This document shows, in pieces, positions 1 through 8,146 of a stretch of 51,849 nucleotides of DNA. Numbering within the stretch: position 1 is the first letter of the stretch; every line of letters starts with the position of its first letter. Under the pieces are notes generated by a model, which was given only the letters and a program-made list of their open reading frames with translations, searched no databases and was not told where the DNA came from. The position numbers and the translations under genes were made by a program. Origin of the DNA: Candidatus Woesearchaeota archaeon (GTDB lineage Archaea > Nanobdellota > Nanobdellia > Woesearchaeales > GW2011-AR9); the NCBI GenBank assembly GCA_018655525.1, contig JABIJM010000002.1, forward strand, positions 173,575 to 225,423, read 5' to 3'.

Positions 1-1449
1 ATAGAGAGAGTTCCGTTAGTGTTTGATCAGCAAACACACGAATGGAACTTACCAGTAAATTATAAATTACCTGAAGATGCAAACATCGTTATATGGCCAT
101 CAAGTTTACCGACAAGTTTTGATGGAATAACAACCGAAACTCATCAGAAACTAAAAACGGCACAATGTTGGACAGAAGCAGGATTACGTGATAATGTTTC
201 TGCACAAAATCTTTACAACAGATTACAAGGTGCAGATTGTATCCTTACATGTTGGACAGAAATTCCAGACCAAGTATTAGATAAATTGATTGTAGATGAA
301 GAAACTAAAGCGATCATTACCTGGACGCATGAATTTGAACATAGATTGAATGTTAATAAAACACGAAAGGCAGGAATCCATACAAATTGTGTTCCAGATT
401 ATGGAACAGATGCTGTTGCTGAATTAGAATTTGATGGATTAATTAAACTTATTGAGCGTAATAAATCTACAGATGAAAAATGGAAAACTGACGAAGATGT
501 TACAATTGGTGTAGTAGGAAGATTATTTGATCACTATAGGAAATCCCATATTAATGAGAAAAAAACACGAAGAGGTCAATTTTCACATCAATTCCATAAA
601 ATTGGAAGGTCATTAAAACATTATGGAGATTTTGGTGAAAGAAGTATAGATGAGATTATTCCAGAAAAATTAATTGAAGGAAAATCAATTGGAATAATTG
701 GTGACCAAAGTTGTGATTACCTAGAAAATGTTCTTAACAAAGGATTCAAAATGAATGTTCGTAGACAAAGTAAAAAAGACGAAGATTCTGCAGAGTTTTA
801 CAAATTCATTGCTGAGAATGAAACAATCGTATATGATTCTTCAAAAGTAAGCCCAACAACATCTTCAAAAATCCGTTCAATCAAAGGAGGTCTTGCTATT
901 GATGTAAGTGAATTAAAACACTACAATGAAACATTACGTGGCAAGAAATTAGGAATTGTTGGCCTAGGAAGAATTGGAAGTAGAGTTGCTGAAATTGCTG
1001 AAGCTTTTGAAATGGACATCCAATATACTGGCACAAGCAAGAAACAAGTAAGTCATGAATTTGTTGATATAGATGAACTAATGACTTCAAGCGATATTGT
1101 TTCCGTGAATGTTAAAGCCCATGTTGCAAAAGGAATGATTTCACAAGATAGGATTAATGCAATGCAAGAAGGAACATACTTCATTAACACAAGCGATGCA
1201 AATGCAGTAGATCAGGAAGCGTTAACAAAAAGAATGCTTGGAAATCAAGTGTATGCAGCATTAGATGTGTACCAAGGTCTCCCAACAACACAAACTCTTT
1301 GTTTAGATGATAACATCAATGGAAAAGTTAAGAATCAATTAGCGAACCACGTGTTATGGTATCGTGCTGGTTGGAAAACGCAAGAATCCATAAGAGTTAA
1401 AACATACAAATTGTTGGGTCACATGATGGCTGCATTAGATAAGAATTAA
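1..1449 (+). CDS. 2-hydroxyacid dehydrogenase-like protein (5' partial), probably catalytically altered
   Basis: The frame is open to the left edge, so the GTG at 19 is probably not the start and the gene begins outside the window. The last ~160 residues form an NAD-binding Rossmann domain of the D-isomer 2-hydroxyacid dehydrogenase family: GKKLGIVGLGRIG (about 940-978), then NTSDANAVDQEAL. An upstream stretch (VPDYGTDAVAELEFDG) matches the family's substrate-domain helix. Family members normally have Arg in N-x-(S/A)-R-G and Glu in DVxExEP; here these read NTSDAN and DVYQGLP, so both catalytic residues seem lost, while the late His (ANHVLW) remains. A second, degenerate Rossmann-like copy (GKSIGIIG, from about 679) precedes the intact one. 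Family membership is clear; the substrate and whether it is an enzyme are not. Confidence 0.8.
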   Translation: MERVPLVFDQQTHEWNLPVNYKLPEDANIVIWPSSLPTSFDGITTETHQKLKTAQCWTEAGLRDNVSAQNLYNRLQGADCILTCWTEIPDQVLDKLIVDEETKAIITWTHEFEHRLNVNKTRKAGIHTNCVPDYGTDAVAELEFDGLIKLIERNKSTDEKWKTDEDVTIGVVGRLFDHYRKSHINEKKTRRGQFSHQFHKIGRSLKHYGDFGERSIDEIIPEKLIEGKSIGIIGDQSCDYLENVLNKGFKMNVRRQSKKDEDSAEFYKFIAENETIVYDSSKVSPTTSSKIRSIKGGLAIDVSELKHYNETLRGKKLGIVGLGRIGSRVAEIAEAFEMDIQYTGTSKKQVSHEFVDIDELMTSSDIVSVNVKAHVAKGMISQDRINAMQEGTYFINTSDANAVDQEALTKRMLGNQVYAALDVYQGLPTTQTLCLDDNINGKVKNQLANHVLWYRAGWKTQESIRVKTYKLLGHMMAALDKN

Positions 1450-1472
1450 ATTTCTTTTTTTTCTTTTTTTAT
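1450..1472 (+). terminator. T-rich archaeal terminator
   Basis: Two long T runs broken by single C and A bases follow the TAA directly, with no hairpin. Such tracts terminate archaeal RNA polymerase. The next gene has its own TATA element just beyond (about 1482-1488). Confidence 0.6.
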
Positions 1473-1510
1473 TCAAAAGTCTTAAAAACCCTTCTCTAAA
1501 TAGAATTCTT

Positions 1511-2650
1511 ATGATTAAATCAAATGAATTTTACTCGTACAACACCAAGGAACTGCCTGTAGGCTGTCAGTATTGTGTAAGAGGAGAGAAGATTGTTCTA
1601 TTCATCACAGGGAAATGTCCACGTAAATGTTATTTCTGCCCTGTTTCTGATGAGAAGTTTGGAAAAGATGTCACGTTCGCGAATGAAAAGAAGGTTGAAG
1701 ATTTTTCAGATGTTATTCAAGAAGCTGAAAATATGGATGCGAAAGGTGCAGGAATCACGGGTGGCGATCCATTGATGACTTTAGATAAAACATGTGATTT
1801 TATTAAAAAACTTAAACAGAAGTTCGGAAAAGAATTCCACATTCATTTATACACTTCATTAAATCTTGCAACTGAAAAATCTTTGAAACAATTATATGAT
1901 GCAGGATTAGATGAAATTCGGTTTCATTTTGATTTTGATGATAAAACATTTTGGAAAAAAATTAGTTTACCAAGTAAATTTGATTGGGACATAGGCGTTG
2001 AACTTCCTTTAATTCCTGAAAAAGAAAAAGAAACGAAAGAAGTAATTGATTTAATTCATGATAAAGTACAGTTCATTAATTTAAATGAATTAGAACGTGC
2101 TGACAATACGTTATCTAAATTATCTGATATGGGCATGGAAGTAAAAGAAACGTACAGTTACGCGATTAAAGGATCGTTAGGATTAGGATTTAAATTAATG
2201 AAATATGTTGAAGATCAAAAATATGATTTAGCAGTTCATCTTTGTACAGCGAAATTAAAAGATGGGATTCAATTAACGAATAGAATCAAACGTGAAGGTG
2301 AACATAATCATAAAGCGTTTGATATTGTTGATGATGAAGGTCTTCTTACTAGGGGAGCGTTGTATCTTTATGGTTTGAAACCAGGATTTGATTATAGGAA
2401 GAAGTTATTAGCGGCTGACAAAGATAAGTATATTATAAAACTGAAACCATTGTTTGATAGGATTAAGAAGAAGTTCAAGTTATCAGATGAGGACATTTAT
2501 TTAGATGAAGAGAAACCCCGTATCTTGATTTCTAGGAAACTTGTAAAAAAGAAAAAAGCATATTTCTTGGGGATAGATTTATTTCCTGCAATCGTTACAG
2601 AATATCCAACAGCGGATCAGTTAGAGATTGAAGTAGATTTTTTGAATTAG
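1511..2650 (+). CDS. Radical SAM protein, COG2108-like (PflA-related)
   Basis: A 379-residue radical SAM enzyme. The iron-sulfur cluster motif CPRKCYFCP (C36, C40, C43) is followed by the GGDP motif (TGGDPL) that contacts SAM. Another Cys pair, GCQYC (C19, C22), sits upstream as in the archaeal family described as related to pyruvate-formate-lyase activating enzyme. The C-terminal 150 residues are Lys-rich and carry no motif I recognise. The substrate is unknown. A TTAAAA element about 26 nt upstream makes the ATG leaderless. It converges with the ORF6N gene, leaving 4 bp between stops. Confidence 0.85.
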   Translation: MIKSNEFYSYNTKELPVGCQYCVRGEKIVLFITGKCPRKCYFCPVSDEKFGKDVTFANEKKVEDFSDVIQEAENMDAKGAGITGGDPLMTLDKTCDFIKKLKQKFGKEFHIHLYTSLNLATEKSLKQLYDAGLDEIRFHFDFDDKTFWKKISLPSKFDWDIGVELPLIPEKEKETKEVIDLIHDKVQFINLNELERADNTLSKLSDMGMEVKETYSYAIKGSLGLGFKLMKYVEDQKYDLAVHLCTAKLKDGIQLTNRIKREGEHNHKAFDIVDDEGLLTRGALYLYGLKPGFDYRKKLLAADKDKYIIKLKPLFDRIKKKFKLSDEDIYLDEEKPRILISRKLVKKKKAYFLGIDLFPAIVTEYPTADQLEIEVDFLN

Positions 2651-2654
2651 AATT

Positions 2655-3602
2655 TTAATCTAATTTTTCTATTATTTTTAATGCTTCTTTATCAAACTTA
2701 GAAAATGCAAACCACTTCTTCCCTAAATCTTTAAGTGATGCACCAATATGATACACTTCTTTATCATCAATAATTATAAAGCGATCATGAGATTTTGAGA
2801 ATTCTTTAACTTCAATTGAATTGTATTGTGAGTTATATTTTTTTAAATCTAATTTTAACTGCTTTGAAAGATCTTTTGTATAAATCATAATTTTAATTTC
2901 TTTATTACATTTTTGAAATAGTGTTAAAACTGAATCATCAATAAAATTATCAATTAAAATAATAGATTTATGTGCAGTTCTAAGTAAGTCAGAGATGAAT
3001 TTATACGCATCAAATATTTGTCCTTCAAAAAATATCCCTTTATTTGGTTTTAAATCCTTACTTTCAATTAATGCGAAGACATGTTCTATTTTCAGTTCAG
3101 ATTTAATTTGTTTTTTTTCAAGAGAATCTAGCCTATAGAAAATTTCAGCATTCTTGGAGATGAACCTACGCATTGTAACAAAAGCACGCATAATTTTGAT
3201 ATTTACCTCAATTGCCTTTTTACTTTTTAAAACTCCTGAAAGAGTAGCCACTCCTTGTTCTGTAAATACATAAGAGAGTTTCCTTGTTCCACCCCAACCA
3301 TACTTTGAAGTCACAATTTGTGACCTCAAGTCTTGTTTAGTTTCTAAGGTCACATTTTGTGACATTGAAGAATCATCACTTGAGGTTCCATTTTGGAACT
3401 TCAAGTTTTCAAGTTCATTTTTAGTCAATTGAAACATAAAATCATTTGGAAATCTTTCTATATTCCTTTTTACTGCTTGATTAAGTACTTTTGTTGGAAC
3501 TTCATATAATTCTGCCAAATCACGATCAAGCATAACCTGTAATCCACGAATCGCATAAATTTTATTTTTGAGCGCAATTTCCTTTTTTGATATTAAAGAC
3601 AT
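2655..3602 (-). CDS. ORF6N-domain DNA-binding protein with PLD-like C-terminal domain
   Basis: Residues ~10-150 match the ORF6N domain seen in phage-type and accessory regulators: IYAIRGLQVMLDRDLAELY, later WGGTRKLSYVFTEQGVATLS. The C-terminal part (GQIFDAYKFISDLLRTA, then HDRFIIIDDKEVYHIGAS) resembles the phospholipase-D-like domain often attached to ORF6N proteins; only one HxxxxxxD-type motif is visible. The region joining the two halves of the ORF6N domain contains three related peptides (FQNGTS, SQNVTL, SQIVTS), each coded by a DNA palindrome. TTTAAA at 3625-3630 gives a leaderless ATG. The family is spread by mobile elements, but no other mobile genes flank it. Its role is unknown. Confidence 0.8.
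   Translation of the reverse strand: MSLISKKEIALKNKIYAIRGLQVMLDRDLAELYEVPTKVLNQAVKRNIERFPNDFMFQLTKNELENLKFQNGTSSDDSSMSQNVTLETKQDLRSQIVTSKYGWGGTRKLSYVFTEQGVATLSGVLKSKKAIEVNIKIMRAFVTMRRFISKNAEIFYRLDSLEKKQIKSELKIEHVFALIESKDLKPNKGIFFEGQIFDAYKFISDLLRTAHKSIILIDNFIDDSVLTLFQKCNKEIKIMIYTKDLSKQLKLDLKKYNSQYNSIEVKEFSKSHDRFIIIDDKEVYHIGASLKDLGKKWFAFSKFDKEALKIIEKLD
3305..3406. repeat. Three spaced 15-bp palindromes inside the ORF6N gene
   Basis: GTCACAATTTGTGAC (3310-3324), GTCACATTTTGTGAC (3349-3363) and GTTCCATTTTGGAAC (3385-3399) lie 39 and 36 bp apart, both multiples of three. The third extends to a 29-bp near-palindrome (3378-3406) and the first has matching TTGA/TCAA flanks (3305-3329). Confidence 0.85.
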
Positions 3603-3735
3603 AACTATTTAAGAAAATAATTTCTTTAAATATCTTATCCGTACTTGTCCAGTGGGTTGTGGCTTACTTTTTAAGAAGCGATAGGAAGAAATAATTGTGT
3701 CTTGTGCTTCAGCAGATTGAAGTTGAGTTTTTGAA

Positions 3736-5160
3736 TTAGGCAGAACGCCTAATAAGTTCTCCTCTCGCTGGACCAATGTATATTGCTGTTGTTGGAACGC
3801 CAACATAGTTATCATGGTCTTCTACAAAATTTCGTAAACCTTGAGGTAAAGATTCAAATCCACCATCAATATAGGATTGTCTGATTGGTTTTAATTTTTC
3901 ATGAACCTTAACAGGATCTGATAAATTTCTCTCTCCATCCCATAATTTCCATTGATATCTGCCAACATAAACTGGTTCAACATCATCTAATTTAATTGGG
4001 AATTCTGTTGTTCTTTTTCCATTAATATCATACGCTACACAAATTTTCATTTCTACATCTTGAACGCAATCAGCCCTCGTCATATGAATTTCATCTAAAT
4101 CATACAATAGATGAGCATGAGAGATATTTACCCAGTCAGGATATCCTTTTCTTCTTTTTCTTTTTGTTGTTGCTCCAAATTCACCAGCATTCTCGCCAAC
4201 TACATCTAAATCAGAAGTATCTGTTGCCATTTTTCCGGTCCCAACTCGTGTGGGATAGATTTTTTCTACTCCAACAATCCTAAAATCACGTCTTCGTAAA
4301 CATAATGAGGATAATACATCAAGTGGTGAAAGGTAAGATGAAGTGTTATCAGGAAGTGTTCCTTGCGTTACATGAAGAACTTTACCCTGACGTAATTCTA
4401 CAGCAATGTGATGTCCACCATCAACATATTCTTTCGTTCTGTATTCAAGTAATTCATTATATGGACGTAATTCTTTTCTAATTGGTTCATGAGTTGCAAT
4501 TAATTCTTCAAGATAATCTGAAGAAGAATTTTCTACTTTAGTAAAATCTATATCATGAAAATCCACAGAATCTCTTAATGTTTTCGGAGCTAAGATTCCT
4601 GCATGAGTTAGCTCTAATTTCTTTAAATTTAATACCTTTCGTAATTTATCTGGAAATCTATCTGAAACATAATCATCGAATGTAATTCTTGTATCTCTTC
4701 GTGCATTGTCCATATAGAAAGGACCAATACCAGATTTTGTAGTCCCTATCTTCTCTGAACGTAATGACTCTTGCCATGCATCTAATTTTCTGTGATAATC
4801 AAAACAAATTCCAGCTCTTCCTGAAATAAGAATTCTTCCATTATATCCGAACAAATCAACTGCTTGACTTAATTCATTTAGGAAAGATTGTGGTGTGAAC
4901 GCAACATCTGGACCAATTGCAACATCAACATTGCTTGCTAATCCTATTGGGGCTGCATGAGTAACAAATGGTACTAAAAGACCACTTTCTAATTCAACAT
5001 AACCTGTATGGCCTGCATTGTCGCCACCTTGAGCTACTGGATTTAAAATACGTTTCCCATCGTCTCTCTCTAAAGCTTGTGTAATAAAATCATCAATGAC
5101 TCTTCCTTTACCGCCATCTCCACCTTGTAAATCTGCTACTACTACTCTTATTGGTCTCAT
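3736..5160 (-). CDS. purA: Adenylosuccinate synthetase family protein, divergent
   Basis: The PurA family joins IMP and aspartate using GTP. Family landmarks run through the whole protein: QGGDGGKGR with Asp15 (catalytic Asp), GGDNAGHT with His51 (catalytic His), IGTTKSGIGP, QGTLPDNTSS, RVGTGKMAT, GEFGATTKRKRR and the C-terminal VPTTAIYIGP. Departures are the P-loop, GGDGGKG where the usual form is WGDEGKG, and a length of 474 residues against about 340 in most archaea and 430 in bacteria. It may be the cell's PurA or a paralogue acting on another nucleotide; phage PurZ belongs to this family but replaces the catalytic Asp, which is kept here. TTTAAA at 5183-5188 makes the ATG leaderless. No other purine gene is nearby. 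Confidence 0.8.
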   Translation of the reverse strand: MRPIRVVVADLQGGDGGKGRVIDDFITQALERDDGKRILNPVAQGGDNAGHTGYVELESGLLVPFVTHAAPIGLASNVDVAIGPDVAFTPQSFLNELSQAVDLFGYNGRILISGRAGICFDYHRKLDAWQESLRSEKIGTTKSGIGPFYMDNARRDTRITFDDYVSDRFPDKLRKVLNLKKLELTHAGILAPKTLRDSVDFHDIDFTKVENSSSDYLEELIATHEPIRKELRPYNELLEYRTKEYVDGGHHIAVELRQGKVLHVTQGTLPDNTSSYLSPLDVLSSLCLRRRDFRIVGVEKIYPTRVGTGKMATDTSDLDVVGENAGEFGATTKRKRRKGYPDWVNISHAHLLYDLDEIHMTRADCVQDVEMKICVAYDINGKRTTEFPIKLDDVEPVYVGRYQWKLWDGERNLSDPVKVHEKLKPIRQSYIDGGFESLPQGLRNFVEDHDNYVGVPTTAIYIGPARGELIRRSA

Positions 5161-5255
5161 GTAATGAAGTGGATAGAAGTGATTTAAATAGATTTATGTG
5201 AACTAATCATTATAATAGTATAGAATAAACAATATAAACTGATAGATTATCTTAC

Positions 5256-5627
5256 TTAGAAACCATAAGTTTTATTATATTCAACAATTGATTTGACTAT
5301 TACAAGTTCTGAAGATTCTGTTCTTTCTCCCAGTTCAACATCCACTATACGATATCTTTCATCATTCCATGAAAGGGTAAATTTTCCAAAATCTATTGAA
5401 GACATGATAGAAAATAAAGCTTGCTCATCTCCACTTCTTCCTAACCAAGGAATATCACCAGTGACCACATCATATAAGAAAGAAACTTGTAAGGAATATT
5501 CACCATAATCACTTTTTCTTAAGTTACCAAGAAATTCATGCATTTGACCATAAGATGTTCCAATCATTTTCTCTAAATTATTCTCAATGATATGTTTTTG
5601 TTGACTAGTTACATCAAATCCTTCCAT
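5256..5627 (-). CDS. Hypothetical protein, 123 residues
   Basis: No family recognised. The longest frame begins at 5666, but the palindromic TTTTTAAAAA at 5648-5657 lies 26 nt before the ATG at 5627, which fits the leaderless spacing of this genome, so I chose MEGFDVTSQQ as the N-terminus. The protein is soluble and acidic, with a W-containing central part (GDIPWLGRSG) and a C-terminal stretch that looks like alternating beta strands. It is transcribed away from the 5708 operon. Confidence 0.6.
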   Translation of the reverse strand: MEGFDVTSQQKHIIENNLEKMIGTSYGQMHEFLGNLRKSDYGEYSLQVSFLYDVVTGDIPWLGRSGDEQALFSIMSSIDFGKFTLSWNDERYRIVDVELGERTESSELVIVKSIVEYNKTYGF

Positions 5628-5647
5628 AAATGTATTTTTGGTGTTTG

Positions 5648-5657
5648 TTTTTAAAAA
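5648..5657 (-). promoter_or_regulatory. TATA-like element that decides the 5627 start
   Basis: TTTTTAAAAA, midpoint 5652.5. Minus 25.5 nt gives a transcription start at 5627, exactly an in-frame ATG. Confidence 0.5.
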
Positions 5658-5673
5658 TGTTCTCATGAAAAAT

Positions 5674-5681
5674 TATTTAAA
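5674..5681 (+). promoter_or_regulatory. TATA box of the 5708-7703 operon
   Basis: TATTTAAA predicts a plus-strand transcription start near 5704, a few bases before GTG 5708 and ATG 5714. It sits just behind the minus-strand promoter of the 5256-5627 gene, so the two promoters overlap. Confidence 0.5.
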
Positions 5682-5707
5682 CTAGTAGTGTTACATTTGA
5701 AGAAGAG

Positions 5708-7162
5708 GTGTATATGTTTAACGGTCCATTAACGCAAGCAGAACTAGTACAAGCAAAAGAAGCCCTAGATAATGTAGAGAAATGGGAAGAAAGACGTAGA
5801 GAATTACTTCTTAAAGCGCAATCACAACGACGTGTATTAAAAAATAAAATAAATTTTCATAATATTATTGCAGTCCACTTAACAGATTATTTTCCTAGGG
5901 GTGGTGTTATTACTACCAAAGCAAATCATGAGATAAATTATGAGGGAGTAAAAACAAAATTTCCACGGCAGAGTATCCATTTTGCTCTTAATTCTCCAGT
6001 ATCTAACCATGATATGAATTCTTGGACTGGAGCAAAATTTGCTATTTTAATTCCTCTTAATAAAATTGCAAATAGAATTGTTACGTTAAACCCTGTTGAC
6101 ACATGGGTTATTGGGAGATTAAAATTACCTAGAGGGAGTGTTATAATTGGCCTAGGTAATTCATTAAAAAATAAGACTATTCCTGGAGTTAAATTAATTA
6201 CAATTGAAGGAGATATTCACCAAGCAGTTAGAGATTACATTGCTCAAAAGGGTTTACCTGTTTCAATTATGTCAAAATGGGCATGGAGTTTTGATGCTCA
6301 AAATTTTGAATTAGCTACACGTCTTATTACAGGCGGTTTAAATCCAATGAATACATTCGATGGAGGAGATTTGGATAAACTTTCAAGATCATTAGGTTAT
6401 GAGGTTATGCCCCATAAAGCTACATTCTTTAACAACATAGAATCAATTTTTACAGCAGTTATGGACAACTTAACATCTGACAGACATAACATGAGTGAGG
6501 AAAAAGCGATTATTTCAGACAAACAAATTGATGGATACTTAGATCAATTAAAAGAATTCCTTAAAAAACGTGAAAAGACAGGAATAAGTACGCCTGAACG
6601 TTTAGCTCTAGAAAATATTGAAAAAGTTCTCAAACATTGTAAAGAAGAATTGAAACTCATTAAACATAGAGCAATTAGGAAAACATTCGTTACTATGGAA
6701 AGAATTCATTCCGTAGAAGATCTTGGTGAAGTAGAAAAAAAATGGTTAATAAGAGAACAGATCTTAGTTGATAAATTAAAGGACACTATTTCAGAACATG
6801 ATGTCAAAAAATCTAATAAATTACTTAGGAAAATTGGAAGGATTGAGCGTAGAGTTTATCAAAAATATCAAAAATTCAAAGAACGCCTAGATGAATTAAC
6901 AAAAGACACAAAGTTTTCAGTGGATATTAGTGATATCAGAAAAGAAATGGATTTAGGTGAAGCGTCTTTAGCGAAGTTTTTTTCATTAATTGCAGAAAAT
7001 CAGGATCATTCAATCAAATCCTTAATTGAAAAAGGTAAGTGGGATAAAGCAGAAGAAATGGTCACTAGTTTAGAACATTGGACATTACAATTAGAAATAC
7101 TCATAAAAGATTTACATGATTTATTAGAAGCGAGAAAAAAGAAATTTGAAGAGGGATACTAA
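5708..7162 (+). CDS. Unknown protein with N-terminal globular and C-terminal coiled-coil halves
   Basis: No family recognised with confidence. Residues 1-45 are charged and helical. Residues ~50-190 are a beta-rich domain with IIAVHLTDYFP, a conserved-looking SIHFALNSPV followed by SNHDMNSW, and LNPVDTWVIG. From about residue 250 the sequence is almost entirely charged helix, likely coiled coil. The N-terminal layout (His early, HF strand, second His) loosely recalls ADP-ribosyltransferase folds, but I would not assign that. GTG 5708 and ATG 5714 are both possible starts. It heads an operon with two small genes, the next starting 2 nt after its stop. Confidence 0.75.
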   Translation: MYMFNGPLTQAELVQAKEALDNVEKWEERRRELLLKAQSQRRVLKNKINFHNIIAVHLTDYFPRGGVITTKANHEINYEGVKTKFPRQSIHFALNSPVSNHDMNSWTGAKFAILIPLNKIANRIVTLNPVDTWVIGRLKLPRGSVIIGLGNSLKNKTIPGVKLITIEGDIHQAVRDYIAQKGLPVSIMSKWAWSFDAQNFELATRLITGGLNPMNTFDGGDLDKLSRSLGYEVMPHKATFFNNIESIFTAVMDNLTSDRHNMSEEKAIISDKQIDGYLDQLKEFLKKREKTGISTPERLALENIEKVLKHCKEELKLIKHRAIRKTFVTMERIHSVEDLGEVEKKWLIREQILVDKLKDTISEHDVKKSNKLLRKIGRIERRVYQKYQKFKERLDELTKDTKFSVDISDIRKEMDLGEASLAKFFSLIAENQDHSIKSLIEKGKWDKAEEMVTSLEHWTLQLEILIKDLHDLLEARKKKFEEGY

Positions 7163-7163
7163 A

Positions 7164-7496
7164 ATGAAAATAACGATAGATACAAAACAAGATTCTCATG
7201 AGGACATGAAACATGTTCTTGAGATGCTGACAAACTTACTACAAAAAGGTTCATCTGAACCTGTGAATACAGCTGGGATGATGTCCATGTTTGATTCTGA
7301 ACCAGTTAAGGAGGAACCTGCTGTTCCATTAACAATGTTCAATACACCTGTAAAGGAAAGTAGTGATTCACAATTATTTGGTATGAGTCAAAATCAACAA
7401 GAAGTTCAGAAGAAAGACACAGGAGCAGATTTTTCCGCATTATTGAATTTGCAGGAAAAGAAGGATGATGAAGATCCGCAAGTGGAGGTATTTTAA
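7164..7496 (+). CDS. Small acidic, low-complexity protein
   Basis: 110 residues. The frame could start at 7146, but GAGGGAT at about 7151-7157 sits 7 nt before ATG 7164 and the upstream gene stops at 7162, so MKITIDTKQDSHEDMKHVLEM is the likely N-terminus. That first 30 residues (a beta strand then an amphipathic helix) looks like the only folded part; the rest is Glu/Lys/Gln/Pro-rich and probably disordered. I have an impression of similar short N-termini in other DPANN proteins. Function unknown. Confidence 0.7.
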   Translation: MKITIDTKQDSHEDMKHVLEMLTNLLQKGSSEPVNTAGMMSMFDSEPVKEEPAVPLTMFNTPVKESSDSQLFGMSQNQQEVQKKDTGADFSALLNLQEKKDDEDPQVEVF

Positions 7497-7703
7497 ATGA
7501 TAGAAGCAATATTGTATTATTTGATAGCATTAGATATGCTTAGTTACAACTTAATGTGTTGGTTTGGTGGGAAATGGTATAACAAAAAGTTTTCAGTTTT
7601 AGCAAGATATTTTCCTGCTAAGAAAGGTTTTGGTGCGTATTATCTAATCTTAATATTATGGTTAGGATATAGTTTATGGAGAATGAATGTTTTGCCTTTC
7701 TAA
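7497..7703 (+). CDS. Small membrane protein, 68 residues
   Basis: Its ATG immediately follows the TAA of the previous gene, with GGAGGTA at 7483-7489 as ribosome binding site. Two hydrophobic segments (about residues 2-22 and 46-66) flank a basic loop GGKWYNKKFSVLARYFPAKKG, so it should be a two-span hairpin in the membrane. It ends the 5708 operon and shares the tetranucleotide CTAA with the stop of the converging gene. Confidence 0.65.
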   Translation: MIEAILYYLIALDMLSYNLMCWFGGKWYNKKFSVLARYFPAKKGFGAYYLILILWLGYSLWRMNVLPF

Positions 7704-8146
7704 AGATCAAGACCATAAAGTACATTTTTTATTTTTAATTTACATTCAACTAATTTAGGTAAATACACACCACAAAATTTAGGAGAAACTACAGGAATCT
7801 GATGTTCTCTGGCATAATCTATGATTTCTGGAAAGAAAATACCCACAGATTCAGATGGTTCTTCATCTGGTCTTGTCTTGCAACGTCCATCTGTAATAAT
7901 TAGAGTAGGTTTTGGTTCAGATGCCATTGCAGGCTTAACATGATAATCTCTAAAAAAACCTTGCAGAGTAGCACGAGGGAATTCCCTCTCTACGATTTTA
8001 GAAATATCTTCTCCTGTGTAAAAATCATTTGAAACATACCATATTCTTGAAGAATAAGGTCTGTTTTCAGCATCTATAGGATCCATAATATCTTTTCCAA
8101 TATAGGAAGTTATAAAGGTTATGAAGAAAAAGTCTTCAAAATTCAA
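7700..8146 (-). CDS. Hypothetical protein, 148 residues
   Basis: No family recognised. The start appears to be TTG 8146, overlapping the TGA of the upstream gene as TTGA, with GGTAGGA just upstream; an in-frame ATG lies 20 codons later. Visible features are PTLIITDGRCKTRPDEEP, which looks like a strand leading into an acidic loop, followed by a helix and IPVVSPKF, an alternating beta/alpha pattern of a small Rossmann-like fold. It is translationally coupled to the 8143-8670 gene. Confidence 0.65.
   Translation of the reverse strand: MNFEDFFFITFITSYIGKDIMDPIDAENRPYSSRIWYVSNDFYTGEDISKIVEREFPRATLQGFFRDYHVKPAMASEPKPTLIITDGRCKTRPDEEPSESVGIFFPEIIDYAREHQIPVVSPKFCGVYLPKLVECKLKIKNVLYGLDL

Noticed and set aside
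3609-3815. 68-codon minus-strand frame overlapping the end of the PurA-like gene
   Set aside because: It overlaps in another frame, shows no motif and has low-complexity composition. PurA's own C-terminus (YIGPARGELI) is intact, so this is not a frameshifted continuation.
3736-5160. Phage PurZ (2-aminoadenine pathway)
   Set aside because: The catalytic Asp that PurZ replaces is present (Asp15) and no phage or Z-genome genes are nearby.
7146-7163. Upstream start for the 7164-7496 gene
   Set aside because: It lies inside the preceding coding region; GAGGGAT is correctly spaced for ATG 7164.
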